Assembly: GCF_039526245.1 (NCBI RefSeq)
Contig: NZ_BAAAIV010000012.1
Location: forward strand, 248,001 to 312,000
From: Arthrobacter_H rhombi
Lineage (GTDB): Bacteria; Actinomycetota; Actinomycetes; Actinomycetales; Micrococcaceae
Direction: 5' to 3'
DNA length: 64,000 nucleotides
Shown here: one piece after another, positions 32,349-42,400 of the stretch
How the letters are laid out: each line of letters begins with the position of its first letter
How positions within the stretch are numbered: the first letter of the stretch is position 1
Translations under genes and position numbers: made by a program
The notes under the pieces: generated by a model
Told to the model about the DNA's origin: nothing
The model's input: only the letters and a program-made list of their open reading frames with translations
Databases searched by the model: none

Positions 32349-32413
32349 ACATCCAGCAGGTGCCGCGTGCACCTGCTGGATGTCAGGCCGGCTCCCTTCG
32401 GAGCCGGCCTTTT
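32349..32413 (+). terminator. Tandem terminators after sigA
   Basis: Two hairpins in series: a 15-bp stem at 32349-32363/32369-32383 immediately after the stop, then a 10-bp stem 32386-32395/32400-32409 followed by TTTT. Confidence 0.9.
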
Positions 32414-32473
32414 CCATGGGGCATTTCCACTGAGCGTTCCTTCCAGCGGAAGGAGCCGGTGGGCCAACGCAAA

Positions 32474-32511
32474 AAAATGCGGGAACCGTGAGGACACGGT
32501 TCCCGCATTTT
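32474..32511. terminator. Bidirectional terminator facing DUF7455
   Basis: A perfect 17-bp stem flanked by A and T runs (32474-32490 with 32495-32511), 38 nt beyond the minus-strand gene at 32550. Confidence 0.88.
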
Positions 32512-32549
32512 GGCCTGGACGTCCGGGGAGGAACGATCCCGAGGGGGAT

Positions 32550-32777
32550 CTAGTCCTCGTCGGAGTAGACCGGCTTTTCATGAAGCTTGTCGGTTTCGTC
32601 CTGCCACTCGGCACTCATGGGACGGAGCTTTGCTTCGACATCGCGTGCGTGGTGGCCGCAGAAAAGCAGCTCCCCGCCAGAGGTCTCAAGTACCGCTCGC
32701 ACATATGCCTGTGCCCCGCAGCGGTCGCAGCGGTCGAGCGCAGTCAGTCCGCGTGTTGCCACTGATGTTGCCGTCAT
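32550..32777 (-). CDS. DUF7455 small zinc-binding-like protein
   Basis: 75 aa from ATG 32777 with a near-perfect AAGGAGGT 5-6 nt upstream. CDRCGAQAYVRA and LLFCGHHARDVEAKL provide CxxC plus C-x-H-H, a likely zinc site. It is conserved in Actinobacteria beside sigA/parE. The role is unknown. Confidence 0.88.
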   Translation of the reverse strand: MTATSVATRGLTALDRCDRCGAQAYVRAVLETSGGELLFCGHHARDVEAKLRPMSAEWQDETDKLHEKPVYSDED

Positions 32778-33028
32778 GGTGACCTCCTTAGATCTCGTGT
32801 ACTCCATACAACCAGTTAAAGGGCGGGAATCATCTCGCCATACCTCGACTTTCGCTCACCGCGTACTGATCCGGCCGCATTCGCCCGTTGGCGTGTCGTA
32901 TGCCACGGCAGGGGCGACGTGCAGGTGGTTGGTGCAAGGGTCAACGGCGCGGGAGACGAAAAATCCCTTTGCCGCGGACTACCGTGGAGAAGGTCCGAAT
33001 TCCGCCGTCGACAAGGAGCATGTCCACC

Positions 33029-35134
33029 GTGGCACCGAGTTCTGAGTACAACGCACGTCACCTGTCCGTGCTTGAAGGACTGGAAGCCGTGCGGAAACGC
33101 CCCGGCATGTACATCGGTTCCACCGATTCCCGGGGACTCATGCATTGTCTCTGGGAGATCATCGACAACTCTGTTGACGAGGCCCTGGGCGGATTCGGGC
33201 AGTCAATCACCGTCATTCTGCATCCGGATGGTTCAGTTGAAATCCACGACGACGGCCGTGGCATTCCTGTCGACGTCGAACCCAAAACAGGGCTCACCGG
33301 CGTTGAGGTGGTTTTCACCAAACTCCACGCCGGCGGCAAGTTCGGCGGCGGGTCCTACACTGCGTCGGGTGGCCTCCATGGCGTGGGCGCCAGCGTGGTC
33401 AACGCTCTCTCGGGACGCCTGGACGTGCAGGTCGACCGAGGTGGGAAGACCTACCAAATGCAATTCCGCCGCGGCGAGCCGGGGCGGTTCAAGGACACGG
33501 GCAAGCCCAAGCCGGATGCCCCGTTCGTGGCGTTCGTGGAGAATTCCGAACTCGACATCGTTGGCAAGGCCAAGCGTGGAGTCACGGGAACGCGGATCCG
33601 ATACTGGGCTGATCGCCAGATCTTCACTGCCGACGCAAAGTTTTCCTATGAAGAGCTCGAAGCCAGGGCGCGACAGACCGCATTCCTGGTTCCCGGACTG
33701 CGCCTCACCCTGCGCGATGAACGCAAGCTGGCAGGAACGGCCAGTGAAAATGGGGCCATCGAGGAAGTGTTCCACCACGACGGTGGAATTTCGGAGTTTG
33801 TCGATTACCTGGCCAACGACCCGGCAGTGACCGACATCTGGCGTATCCAGGGGACGGGGACGTTCAAGGAGTCCGTCCCCGTCTTGGACGACACCGGACA
33901 CAGCCGGGTGATGGAAGTCGACCGCACTTGCGAGGTCGACGTCGCTCTGCGCTGGGGCGTCGGGTACGACACCACGGTGCGCAGTTTCGTGAACATCATT
34001 GCGACCCCCAAGGGCGGTACCCACCAGACGGGGTTCGAACAGGCCCTGCTGAAGACCTTCCGCAAGGTCATTGAAGCCAATGCCCGCAAGCTCAAAGCAG
34101 GCAATGACAAGATCGAGAGGGACGACGTCACCGCTGGGATGACGGCGGTGCTGACGGTTCGTTTGGCGGAGCCCCAATTCGAGGGCCAAACCAAGGAAAT
34201 CCTGGGGACCTCGGCGGTGCGGCAGATCGTCTCACGGGTGGTCGAAAAGCAGCTGGGAGCCCGGCTGACCTCCACTGCCAGAGCAGATAAGCAACAGTCC
34301 ACTTCCCTGCTGGAAAAAGTCGTCAACGAGATGAAATCACGCATCTCGGCGCGCGTGCACAAGGAGACCCAGCGACGCAAGAGCGCGTTGGAAACATCCT
34401 CGCTGCCGACGAAGCTCGCGGACTGCCGCAGCGACGATGTCGCGCGTTCCGAACTCTTCATCGTGGAGGGCGATTCGGCCCTCGGCACCGCGAAACTGGC
34501 CCGTTCGTCGGACTTCCAGGCCCTGTTGCCGATCCGCGGAAAGATCCTCAACGTCCAAAAGGCGTCCGTTGGTGACATGCTCTCGAACGCCGAGTGCGCC
34601 GCACTGATCCAGGTGGTGGGAGCGGGGTCAGGTCGAAGCTTCGATATTTCCGCTGCCCGCTACGGCAAGGTCGTGTTGATGACGGACGCGGATGTCGATG
34701 GCGCGCATATCCGGACCCTGCTGCTGACCTTGTTCTTCCGTTACATGCGACCCATGGTCGAGCAAGGACGGGTTTATGCCGCCGTTCCACCGCTGCACCG
34801 GGTCGAGGTCATCCATTCCGGTTCGAAGGCCAACGAGATGGTCTACACCTACTCGGAAAACGAGCTGCATGCCGTATTGAAGGACCTTGAATCGCAGGGG
34901 AAGAAGTACAAGGAACCCATCCAGCGATACAAGGGTCTGGGTGAGATGGATGCCGAGCAACTGTCGGAGACCACCATGGATCCGCGTCACCGCACCTTGC
35001 GGCGCGTGAACATTTCCGACGCCGAGCGCGCCGAGCAGGTCTTCGACTTGCTGATGGGCAGCGATGTTGCCCCGCGCAAGGAGTTCATCATTGCCGGAGC
35101 CGAGCGCCTGGATATGGAACAGATCGACGTCTGA
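33029..35134 (+). CDS. parE: DNA topoisomerase IV subunit B (type IIA)
   Basis: 701 aa. GTG 33029 is preferred because AAGGAG lies about 10 nt upstream; the ATG at 33020 is only 1-2 nt from that site. The GHKL ATPase domain begins LEGLEAVRKRPGMYIG and continues WEIIDNSVDEALGG and GGLHGVGASVVNALS. The TOPRIM domain has FIVEGDSALGTAKLA and LMTDADVDGAHIRTL, and the tail LPIRGKILNVQKA is typical. It partners the A subunit at 42971-45739. Actinobacteria of this group carry a separate gyrBA near dnaA, so this pair is assigned as topoisomerase IV-like; a gyrase-like activity cannot be excluded. Confidence 0.9.
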   Translation: MAPSSEYNARHLSVLEGLEAVRKRPGMYIGSTDSRGLMHCLWEIIDNSVDEALGGFGQSITVILHPDGSVEIHDDGRGIPVDVEPKTGLTGVEVVFTKLHAGGKFGGGSYTASGGLHGVGASVVNALSGRLDVQVDRGGKTYQMQFRRGEPGRFKDTGKPKPDAPFVAFVENSELDIVGKAKRGVTGTRIRYWADRQIFTADAKFSYEELEARARQTAFLVPGLRLTLRDERKLAGTASENGAIEEVFHHDGGISEFVDYLANDPAVTDIWRIQGTGTFKESVPVLDDTGHSRVMEVDRTCEVDVALRWGVGYDTTVRSFVNIIATPKGGTHQTGFEQALLKTFRKVIEANARKLKAGNDKIERDDVTAGMTAVLTVRLAEPQFEGQTKEILGTSAVRQIVSRVVEKQLGARLTSTARADKQQSTSLLEKVVNEMKSRISARVHKETQRRKSALETSSLPTKLADCRSDDVARSELFIVEGDSALGTAKLARSSDFQALLPIRGKILNVQKASVGDMLSNAECAALIQVVGAGSGRSFDISAARYGKVVLMTDADVDGAHIRTLLLTLFFRYMRPMVEQGRVYAAVPPLHRVEVIHSGSKANEMVYTYSENELHAVLKDLESQGKKYKEPIQRYKGLGEMDAEQLSETTMDPRHRTLRRVNISDAERAEQVFDLLMGSDVAPRKEFIIAGAERLDMEQIDV

Positions 35135-35153
35135 GGCCCGCGGGTCTCAGACG
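35128..35153. terminator. Inverted repeat containing both stop codons
   Basis: CGTCTGAG (35128-35135) pairs with CTCAGACG (35146-35153), with a CCCGCGGG centre. The left arm holds the parE TGA (35132-35134), and the right arm holds the M56 gene TGA (35147-35149) on the other strand. The genes converge with only 12 bp between them. Confidence 0.6.
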
Positions 35154-36166
35154 AGCAGTCCCGGTGCGACCAGTGCCAATGTGGGGACGACCATCAGGAG
35201 CACCGAGGTTCCCATGACCGTGGCCCGCGCCGCGAAGGGGAGCTCCGGTGCGGGGCTGAGCAGACGACGCAAGCGCAGCGAGGACAACTCGCCGCCAGGC
35301 ACCGCCGCAGCATGCCCGGACCCGGACACCGGCGTCAGAGGGGAAGCTTCACCTGGCCCCCGCGATGGGGTTCTGCCGGCCGTCGGCGACGTGTCACCCG
35401 TACCGTCGGACACGCCCAATCCAGCGGAGACCGCAATCAGCGAACGCAACAGGTCTTCACGGGACACCTGGTTCAGCGCTGCGTCGTCGGCCAGCATTTC
35501 GATGAGCTCCTGGACTGCCAGCCGCGCCAGCCGCGATGTCGGAAGCCAGGGAAGTGCCTGGTGCCAGGATTCGAAAGCCAACACCAGCAGATCGTGACGC
35601 TGGTCGAGGTGGGCGTGCTCGTGCGCGATCACTCCGCGCAGCCCCTCCGCGTCAAGTGAGTCAAGAAGTCCGCGCGAGAGGACTGTGAGTGAGCCGCTGA
35701 ATCCCGGCAGGCAATATGCAACCGGCGCTTGGTGCTCGACGACGACCGCGCCCGGGATGGAGGGCGACGGGCCACTCAGCAGGGTCAGCAGACGGCGATG
35801 CCGGGCACGCTGGCGATTGACCTTGTAAGCGGTGAGCAGCAGCGTGAAGACCAGATGGCCGCCGATCAGCAATGCGGTACTGAGGGCAAAAACGTGGATG
35901 ACGGTCAACGAGTCAGCGCCTGGTTGACCAGCGAGGACCGCCCAGAATCCCCGGAGGGCGGACAACAGGTCGTCGCCCAGGGGCTCCAGACCCCACACGA
36001 GGAATGCGCCGATCATTGACAGGCCACCGGCTAATGCGATCGCCTGCCATAACAACAAGGCAGTGAACGGGGAGCGGGCGGTCCAGCGGACACGCGAGAG
36101 CACGACCGGGGCTGGCCACGCCAGGATGATGGCGAGGCCGAGGAGGAGGTAGGAGGCGGTCAGCAT
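35147..36166 (-). CDS. M56 metallopeptidase (BlaR1/MecR1-like)
   Basis: 339 aa. Four likely membrane segments: ASYLLLGLAIILAWPAPVVL, ALLLWQAIALAGGLSMIGAF, LSTALLIGGHLVFTLLLTA and a C-terminal segment. The zinc protease motif HEHAH is at residues 182-186 (H-E-x-x-H) on the cytoplasmic side. There is no penicillin-binding sensor domain at the C-terminus, as in short actinobacterial M56 proteins (the Rv1845c type). It follows the BlaI-type repressor in the same direction and probably inactivates it by cleavage. The signal is unknown. Confidence 0.85.
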   Translation of the reverse strand: MLTASYLLLGLAIILAWPAPVVLSRVRWTARSPFTALLLWQAIALAGGLSMIGAFLVWGLEPLGDDLLSALRGFWAVLAGQPGADSLTVIHVFALSTALLIGGHLVFTLLLTAYKVNRQRARHRRLLTLLSGPSPSIPGAVVVEHQAPVAYCLPGFSGSLTVLSRGLLDSLDAEGLRGVIAHEHAHLDQRHDLLVLAFESWHQALPWLPTSRLARLAVQELIEMLADDAALNQVSREDLLRSLIAVSAGLGVSDGTGDTSPTAGRTPSRGPGEASPLTPVSGSGHAAAVPGGELSSLRLRRLLSPAPELPFAARATVMGTSVLLMVVPTLALVAPGLLV

Positions 36167-36195
36167 GGGACTGGCTGGCGGCTACCGGGCCGCAG

Positions 36196-36570
36196 CTAAG
36201 CGGAAGCCCCGTCGCCAAGGATCCGTCGCAAGGAGGCCAGCTCCTCCGGGGAGATCCCGCCGATGAAACGAGCGAGCACCGCTTCGCGGTCCATGACATT
36301 GCCCATGGCTTCGTTCATCAGCTCCACGGTATGTTCCTCGCGGCTTGTCACCGCCCGGTAGCGATGTGGCCGCGTGTCCCTTTCGCGGGTGACGAGCTGC
36401 TTCTTCTCCAGCCGGGCCAGCACGGTCAGCACTGTGGTGACGGCCAGTTCCTTACCTTCACTGCCAGCGTCCTGCGCCAGTTTGTCGCGGAGGTCGTTGG
36501 CGGTCTGTGCGTCGGCGCTGTCCCACAACAAGTCCATCACCGAGCGTTCGAGGTCGCCGAGAGTTGCCAC
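36196..36570 (-). CDS. blaI: BlaI/MecI-family repressor
   Basis: 124 aa from GTG 36570 with AAGGAAT about 6 nt upstream. The winged helix-turn-helix has GDLERSVMDLLWDSADAQT, then VTTVLTVLARLEKKQLVTRE (recognition helix) and RPHRYRAVTSREEHT. A dimerisation C-terminus carries MGNVMDREAVLARFIGGISP. Members bind dyads of the TACA/TGTA type and are cleaved by a partner M56 peptidase, encoded 29 bp downstream here. Two such dyads lie upstream between this gene and cydA. Close relatives include M. tuberculosis Rv1846c. Its targets here are probably itself and the cyd operon (inference). Confidence 0.9.
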   Translation of the reverse strand: MATLGDLERSVMDLLWDSADAQTANDLRDKLAQDAGSEGKELAVTTVLTVLARLEKKQLVTRERDTRPHRYRAVTSREEHTVELMNEAMGNVMDREAVLARFIGGISPEELASLRRILGDGASA

Positions 36571-36679
36571 TGATATTCCTTAGCTAGCCAACGAGAACAT
36601 GCGCAGAACCGAAGCAGCGAAAGGCCGCCGGCGTTCGGAACGCTGCGCTGATACCAATCTACCCTGAATTTACGAAAGG

Positions 36680-36696
36680 TTCTACATCGCGTAGAA
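36680..36696. promoter_or_regulatory. BlaI-type operator 1
   Basis: A 17-bp palindrome TTCTACATCGCGTAGAA. Half-sites TTCTAC and GTAGAA are perfect inverted repeats. It lies between blaI and cydA, 93 bp before the cydA start. Confidence 0.7.
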
Positions 36697-36704
36697 ATGA
36701 AGTA

Positions 36705-36721
36705 TTCTACGTTATGTAGAA
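36705..36721. promoter_or_regulatory. BlaI-type operator 2
   Basis: A second 17-bp palindrome TTCTACGTTATGTAGAA with the same half-sites, spaced 25 bp from the first. TACx(3-6)GTA dyads are typical of BlaI/MecI operators. It lies 51 bp before the cydA start and probably overlaps the cyd promoter. Confidence 0.72.
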
Positions 36722-36772
36722 GTCGGGTTGAGAGATCGACCCGTCGCGTCCTCAGCGTCTGGAAGGTTGCCC

Positions 36773-38374
36773 ATGGACCCCCTCGAAATTGCGCGGTGGC
36801 AATTCGGTATCACCACTGTGTACCACTTCCTCATGGTGCCTCTCACCATTGGCCTGGGCATTCTGGTCGCCACCCTGCAAACCATATGGGTACGCACGGG
36901 GCGCGAGGAGTACCTGCGGATGACAAAGTTCTGGGGCAAGCTGTTCCTGATCAACTTCATCATGGGCGTGGCGACCGGACTGGTGCAGGAGTTCCAGTTC
37001 GGCATGGCCTGGAGCGAGTATTCACGTTTCGTGGGTGATGTGTTCGGTGCCCCGCTGGCGATGGAATCGCTGTTGGCCTTCTTCGTGGAATCCACGTTCC
37101 TGGGACTGTGGATCTTTGGCTGGCAGCGACTGCCGCGGCTGGTGCACCTGGCTTGCATCTGGGCCGCGACCCTGGCCTCGGTGTTCTCCGCTTACTTCAT
37201 CCTGGTGGCGAATTCCTGGATGCAGCACCCTGTCGGCGTCGAGATGATCGACGGGCGGGCGGTCATGACCGATGCCTGGGCCGTTTTCACCAACAACACT
37301 GCACTGGTCACCTTCCCCCACACCATCTTCGGGGCCTTTGCCGTTGCCGGCGGGTTCTTGATCGGGATCTCGTGGTTCCATCTGTACCGACGTCGGGCCG
37401 CAGGCATCGACACCGTGGATGCCACCGGACACGTCGTCGTCGGGGAAGACACCAGCCGTGGTGCCGGGCGGGACAAGACCGACCATGTGGTGTGGCTGAA
37501 GTCGCTGCGCATCGGTGCCGTGGTTGCCATGGTGGCCTTCGCCGGCGTGGCCCTCTCAGGACACGCCCAGGCCCAACTGATGTTCAAGCAGCAGCCCATG
37601 AAGATGGCCGCCGCCGAGGCAGCCTGCCATGACGGTACCGGCTTCTCCGTGCTGACCATTGGAAACCTCAAGGGCAACGGTGCCACCACCTGTGATGATG
37701 TCGTCGCCGTCTTCGAGCTGCCCGGTCTGCTGTCCTTCCTGGCCAACGATAACTTCACCACCGAGATCCCCGGGGTGAACACGCTGCTGCCGCAGTACCA
37801 GGAAAAGTACGGCACCCACCTGCCCGACGACCCGATGTACGGAGACCGCGCCGGCCAGGAGATCAACTACCTGCCCCTGATGGAAGTCACCTACTGGGGT
37901 TTCCGGCTGATGATCACCTTCGGCGGGCTGGCGGCCTTTGCCGCGCTGGTGGCCCTCTGGATGGTGCGCAAGGGCACGGTCCCGGAGAGCAAGTGGATCT
38001 CACGCCTGGCGGTCTTCGGCATCCTTGCACCGTTCGGGGCGAACTCCGCGGGCTGGATCTTCACCGAGATGGGCCGGCAGCCCTTCGTCGTCGCGCCGAA
38101 TCCCACGATGGACGGCTCCGTCGACCAGGTATTCATGTACACCGCGGCTGCCGTCTCGCCCGGGGTCTCGGCAGGCGAGATGCTGTTCTCGTTGATCGCA
38201 CTGACCGCCGTTTACGGGGCTCTGGCAGTCATCGAAGTCAAGATGCTGGTCCGATACATCCGCGGCGGCGTCCCCTCGGCCATGCCCGAACTGGCGGCAG
38301 CACCGCCGGGCGACTCAGGTCCGGATGACGACACCCCGAAGGGCGACGGCGATGTGCTCGCCTTCGCCTACTAG
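36773..38374 (+). CDS. cydA: Cytochrome bd ubiquinol/menaquinol oxidase subunit I
   Basis: 533 aa from ATG 36773 with GGAAGG about 7 nt upstream. It carries the haem-bearing subunit features: MDPLEIARWQFGITTVYHFL (haem b595 His region), the GWQ-type WIFGWQRLPRLVHLA, NSWMQHPVGVEM and, near the C-terminus, GWIFTEMGRQPF. The Q-loop (about residues 250-345) is short, as in Gram-positive enzymes. It oxidises menaquinol and reduces oxygen at high affinity without pumping protons. First gene of cydABDC; control by the BlaI-type sites upstream is inferred. Confidence 0.96.
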   Translation: MDPLEIARWQFGITTVYHFLMVPLTIGLGILVATLQTIWVRTGREEYLRMTKFWGKLFLINFIMGVATGLVQEFQFGMAWSEYSRFVGDVFGAPLAMESLLAFFVESTFLGLWIFGWQRLPRLVHLACIWAATLASVFSAYFILVANSWMQHPVGVEMIDGRAVMTDAWAVFTNNTALVTFPHTIFGAFAVAGGFLIGISWFHLYRRRAAGIDTVDATGHVVVGEDTSRGAGRDKTDHVVWLKSLRIGAVVAMVAFAGVALSGHAQAQLMFKQQPMKMAAAEAACHDGTGFSVLTIGNLKGNGATTCDDVVAVFELPGLLSFLANDNFTTEIPGVNTLLPQYQEKYGTHLPDDPMYGDRAGQEINYLPLMEVTYWGFRLMITFGGLAAFAALVALWMVRKGTVPESKWISRLAVFGILAPFGANSAGWIFTEMGRQPFVVAPNPTMDGSVDQVFMYTAAAVSPGVSAGEMLFSLIALTAVYGALAVIEVKMLVRYIRGGVPSAMPELAAAPPGDSGPDDDTPKGDGDVLAFAY

Positions 38375-38404
38375 CCCGGTCACGACAACGAGAAAGGAAC
38401 ACTG

Positions 38405-39427
38405 ATGGATTTCCTCCCCACCCTGTGGTTCGTGATCATCGCCTTCTTCTGGGCCGGGTACCTCTTCCTCGAGGGATTCGACCTCGGGGTGGGCATGCTG
38501 ATGAAGCTGCTCGCCCGCAATGAACGCCAACGCCGCGTGTTGCTGAACACTGTCGGACCCGTCTGGGATGGCAACGAGGTCTGGCTGATCACCGCCGGTG
38601 CCGCCACCTTTGCGGCATTCCCCCTGTGGTACGCCTCGCTGTTTTCCGCGCTCTACATCCCCCTGGTCCTGGTACTGGTCGCCTTGATCTTCCGGGCCGT
38701 CTCCTTCGAGTACCGGGGCAAGGCCCACCGCCAATCCAGCCGCAATGCCTGGGACTGGGCGATCTGCCTGGGCTCGTTCACCGCGGCCTTCGGCGTGGGG
38801 GCGATGCTTGGCCTGACCACCACCGGTCTTCCACTGGACGCCAATGGCGACCGGGTCGGAGGTGCCTTCGCGTGGCTCAATGGCTACGCGGTCCTGGGCG
38901 GACTCGCGGTGGTGGCGTTCTCCCTCGTCCACGCATTGGCCTTCGTGGGCCTGAAAACCGACGGTGAATTGCGCGAACGGGCCCGGCGGCTCATCGGGCG
39001 CTGGATGCCGTTGGCGTTGCTGCCGATGGCCGCGTGGGCCATTCTGGTCGTGGTGCCTGCCGCCCAGCCGATCCCGGTGGTCCTGCTCGTCGTGGCGGTC
39101 CTCGGGGCGGTGGCCGGCTGGTTGGCCAACCGGCGGGGTGCCGAAGGCTGGTCATTTGCCGCATCGGGGCTCTTCCTCGTCGCCGGGGTGGCCTCCATCT
39201 TCGTGGCGGTGTTCCCGGTGGTCCTGCCGTCGACGCTCGATCCGGCGTTCAGCCTGACCGTCGCGAACGCCTCTTCGAGCCCGTACACGCTGGGGCTCAT
39301 GAGCGTCATTGGTGCCTTCGGCATCCCGCTCGTCCTGCTCTATCAGGGCTGGACCTACTGGGTGTTCCGCCGTCGCGTCTCCGAGGCACACATCCCCGCA
39401 GCCCACGCAGTGACCCCGGTGGTGTAA
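38405..39427 (+). CDS. cydB: Cytochrome bd oxidase subunit II
   Basis: 340 aa from ATG 38405 with AAAGGAAC upstream. It begins MDFLPTLWFVIIAFFWAGYL, then FLEGFDLGVGMLMKLLARNE and VWDGNEVWLITAGAATFAAF, both conserved CydB signatures. About eight membrane helices. It lies 30 bp after cydA and forms the oxidase with it. Confidence 0.96.
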   Translation: MDFLPTLWFVIIAFFWAGYLFLEGFDLGVGMLMKLLARNERQRRVLLNTVGPVWDGNEVWLITAGAATFAAFPLWYASLFSALYIPLVLVLVALIFRAVSFEYRGKAHRQSSRNAWDWAICLGSFTAAFGVGAMLGLTTTGLPLDANGDRVGGAFAWLNGYAVLGGLAVVAFSLVHALAFVGLKTDGELRERARRLIGRWMPLALLPMAAWAILVVVPAAQPIPVVLLVVAVLGAVAGWLANRRGAEGWSFAASGLFLVAGVASIFVAVFPVVLPSTLDPAFSLTVANASSSPYTLGLMSVIGAFGIPLVLLYQGWTYWVFRRRVSEAHIPAAHAVTPVV

Positions 39428-39434
39428 CCAGACC

Positions 39435-42400
39435 ATGACGCCGACGACGCCCCCCGCACCATCCACTGCGGGCCGCCTTGCGGACCGCCCGGCAGCAGGC
39501 CGCGGTCCCCACCGTGCCTTGCGCGAGGTCCCGCGCCGGCAATTGGTGCTGCTCTCCGGTCTGTCGGCGCTCAAGGCCGTCGGCCTGATCCTGGTGGGGC
39601 AGGCACTGGCCTCCGGGATTACCGGCGTGGCAGCTGCGGGCGCCGTGCCGGCCGGAAACGTGCTGGCGCCGGCGCTCTGGGCCGGTTGCCTGGGGGTCCT
39701 GCTGCGTGCCGTCGCCACGTGGGCGTTGGCGTATGCGTCCCAACGGGTGGTGCTCGGTGCCAAGGAGCGCCTCCGCGGCCGCCTGGTCACCTCGGTCCTG
39801 ACGGGACGGAACCGGGATTCCGCCGCCGAGGCACCCCGTGGACAGGGAGCGGTCGCCGCGCTGGCTTCGCGCGGGTTGGATGGGCTGGATGAGTACTACA
39901 CCACGTTCCTGCCCGCCTTGGTGGGCGCCGCCGTCGTGCCCGTGTTCATCGGCGCGCGCATCCTCGCCGCCGATTGGGTCAGCGCCGTCATCCTGGTGCT
40001 CACCGTGCCCCTGGTGCCGCTGTTCATGGCGCTGATCGGCCTGCACACCCGGGACCGCATCGACGCTGCGGCGGCCGGACTCGATGCGCTGTCCAACCAG
40101 CTCGCCGAGCTCGCGCAGGGCCTGCCGGCACTGATCGGACTGCGCCGGGCCGGAGAGCGCCGCCGGGGTCTGGCCGCGGTCTCGACACGGTACCGGGAGA
40201 CCACCATGGGCACGCTGCGGACCGCGTTCCTTTCCGGGTTCGCGTTGGAGTTGATTGCCACGATCTCGGTGGCGGTGGTGGCCGTCTTCGTCGGTGTGCG
40301 GCTGGTGTACGGGAGCCTGGGGCTGGAGGTCGGACTGCTGGCCCTCATCCTGGCCCCCGAGGTGTTCCTGCCGGTGCGTGCCGTCGGTGCCGCGTTCCAC
40401 GCCTCCGAGGACGGGGTGGAGGCACTGCGCCGTGCCGAGGCGGTCATCGGTGACGGCGATGCAGCGGACGCCGGGGACCCGGAAGGCCCGGCCGTCGGGA
40501 GCCGGCGGGATGCCGCGCCGGCCGGGTGCGCGCCGGCCATCAGGGTCCGGGGACTGCGGATCCGCTATGCCGGTGCGGACCAGGATGTTCTCGCCGGAGA
40601 GGATTTCACCCTGCCCGCCGGGGGAGTGGCGGTCCTGGACGGCGTATCCGGCAGCGGCAAGAGCACCTGGTTGCACGCCCTGGCCGGCGTGCTGCCCCGC
40701 GATACCGAGGCGGAGGGCGTCATCGACGTGCCCGGAGCCGCGGCGACCGCCTGGATCGGCCAGCACCCGCGGTTCACCGAACCCACGGCAGTCCAGGAGC
40801 TGGCCTTCCACGCCCCGGAGGCCTCCCGGGCGGCGATCGATGACGTGCTGGGCGACGTCAAGGCACGGCACCTGGCCGAGCGACCGCTCGAGGACCTGAG
40901 CCCCGGTGAACTGCGCCGGGTCGCTGTGGCGCGGGCCCTGCTGCGGGTGCGCCACGCAGGGGTGCGCCTGCTGCTGGCCGACGAACCCACGGCCCACCTG
41001 GATGGTGCCAGTGCCGCTGCCGTGCGTTCTCAGCTCACCGCGCTCCGCGGCCAGGTGACCCTGGTGGTCGCCACCCACGACCGGGTGCTGGCCGGGCTGC
41101 TCCGCCACGGCCCCGAAGCAGCGGTTTCCGTTGACTCCTCGCCCGCTGGTTCCCCGACCGGTGCAGTGGAGCCCGACGATGGCAGCACCGCTGACCTGGC
41201 CGGTGAGCCGGGGGTGGTGTCCGGTGCCGGCGCTTCCACCGCCCGGATGCCCGGCGGCCGGCCGGGGTGGCGGGGGCGACGGCGCGTGCTCTCGTCGCTG
41301 CGCTGGTGGCGTTCGGGGATGGGAGGGGGAGTCCTGTTGGCTGCTGCGGCAGTGCTGTCCGGGGCCGCGCTGACCGCCGTGTCGGGCTGGTTGATCGTCA
41401 ACGCCAGCACGCGGCCGCCGATGATGGTCTTGATGGTGGCCATCGTCGGGGTCAGGTTCTTCGGCCTGGGCCGCGCCGCGCTGCGGTACGTGCAGCAACT
41501 TGCCGTCCACCGGGCCGTCCTCGACTGGGCCACCGTCCTGCGTTCGGAGCTGTGGGAGGCGCTGTCCACCCGTCCGGCGGGCTGGGGGAAACTCACCCGC
41601 TCGGGCGGCGCACTAACCCACCTGGTGGCCGACGTCGACGAATTGCGCGACGCGGCCCCCCGGGTGCTGGTGCCATTGCCGGCGGCGGTCCTGGCGTGGA
41701 TGGGATCGATCCTCACCGCGGCCCTGCTGGTGCCGGGAACCATCTGGGTCTTCTGCCTTGCGGGGATTCTGGGTTTCCTCGGGGGGCCCTGGCTGGCCCT
41801 CACCGTCGAGCGGGGGGCCGCGGCGCAGGCGGCCCGGCATCGCAGCTGGATCGCCGGACGGATATCGGCACTGCTGCGGGCCACCCGGGACCTGCGCGCC
41901 AACGGCCGTGCCGGGAGCGCCGTCGCAGATTTCACCCGCCGCGACCAGGCAGCGTCCTCGGCGTTGGTCCGTGCCGCCGCCGGAACCGGTCTCGGCGAGG
42001 CAGTTGCCGTGCTCTCCTCGGGGCTGGCGGCGATCGCCTGCATCGCCGTCGTCGCCGCCCACACGGCGGGTGCCGATGCCGCAGCGCTGCTGGCGGTGGT
42101 TTCGCTGCTCGCCCTGAGCCTGCACGAACCCTTCGCCAACGCCACCGAGGCAGCTGCCAGGGTCCCGTTGTTCGGTGACCGGCTCGACGCCGTGGCCACC
42201 GTCCTGGACCCGGCCGATGACGCGCCGGCCCCGCTGCCTGCCGATCCCGGCAGCTTCCGTCGGCTGGACGGGCTGGAACTGGACGGGGTGGCCGTGGCGT
42301 GGTCCGGGAACGCACCGGTTGTCGAAGACGTCAGTGGCCGCGTCCGCCGGGGTGGGTGGCTGGCCGTCACCGGACCCTCGGGCTCCGGGAAGTCCAGCCT

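Noticed and set aside
35147..36570. A beta-lactam resistance regulatory operon
   Set aside because: The M56 protein lacks a penicillin-binding sensor domain and no beta-lactamase or PBP2a gene is adjacent; the operators face cydA.
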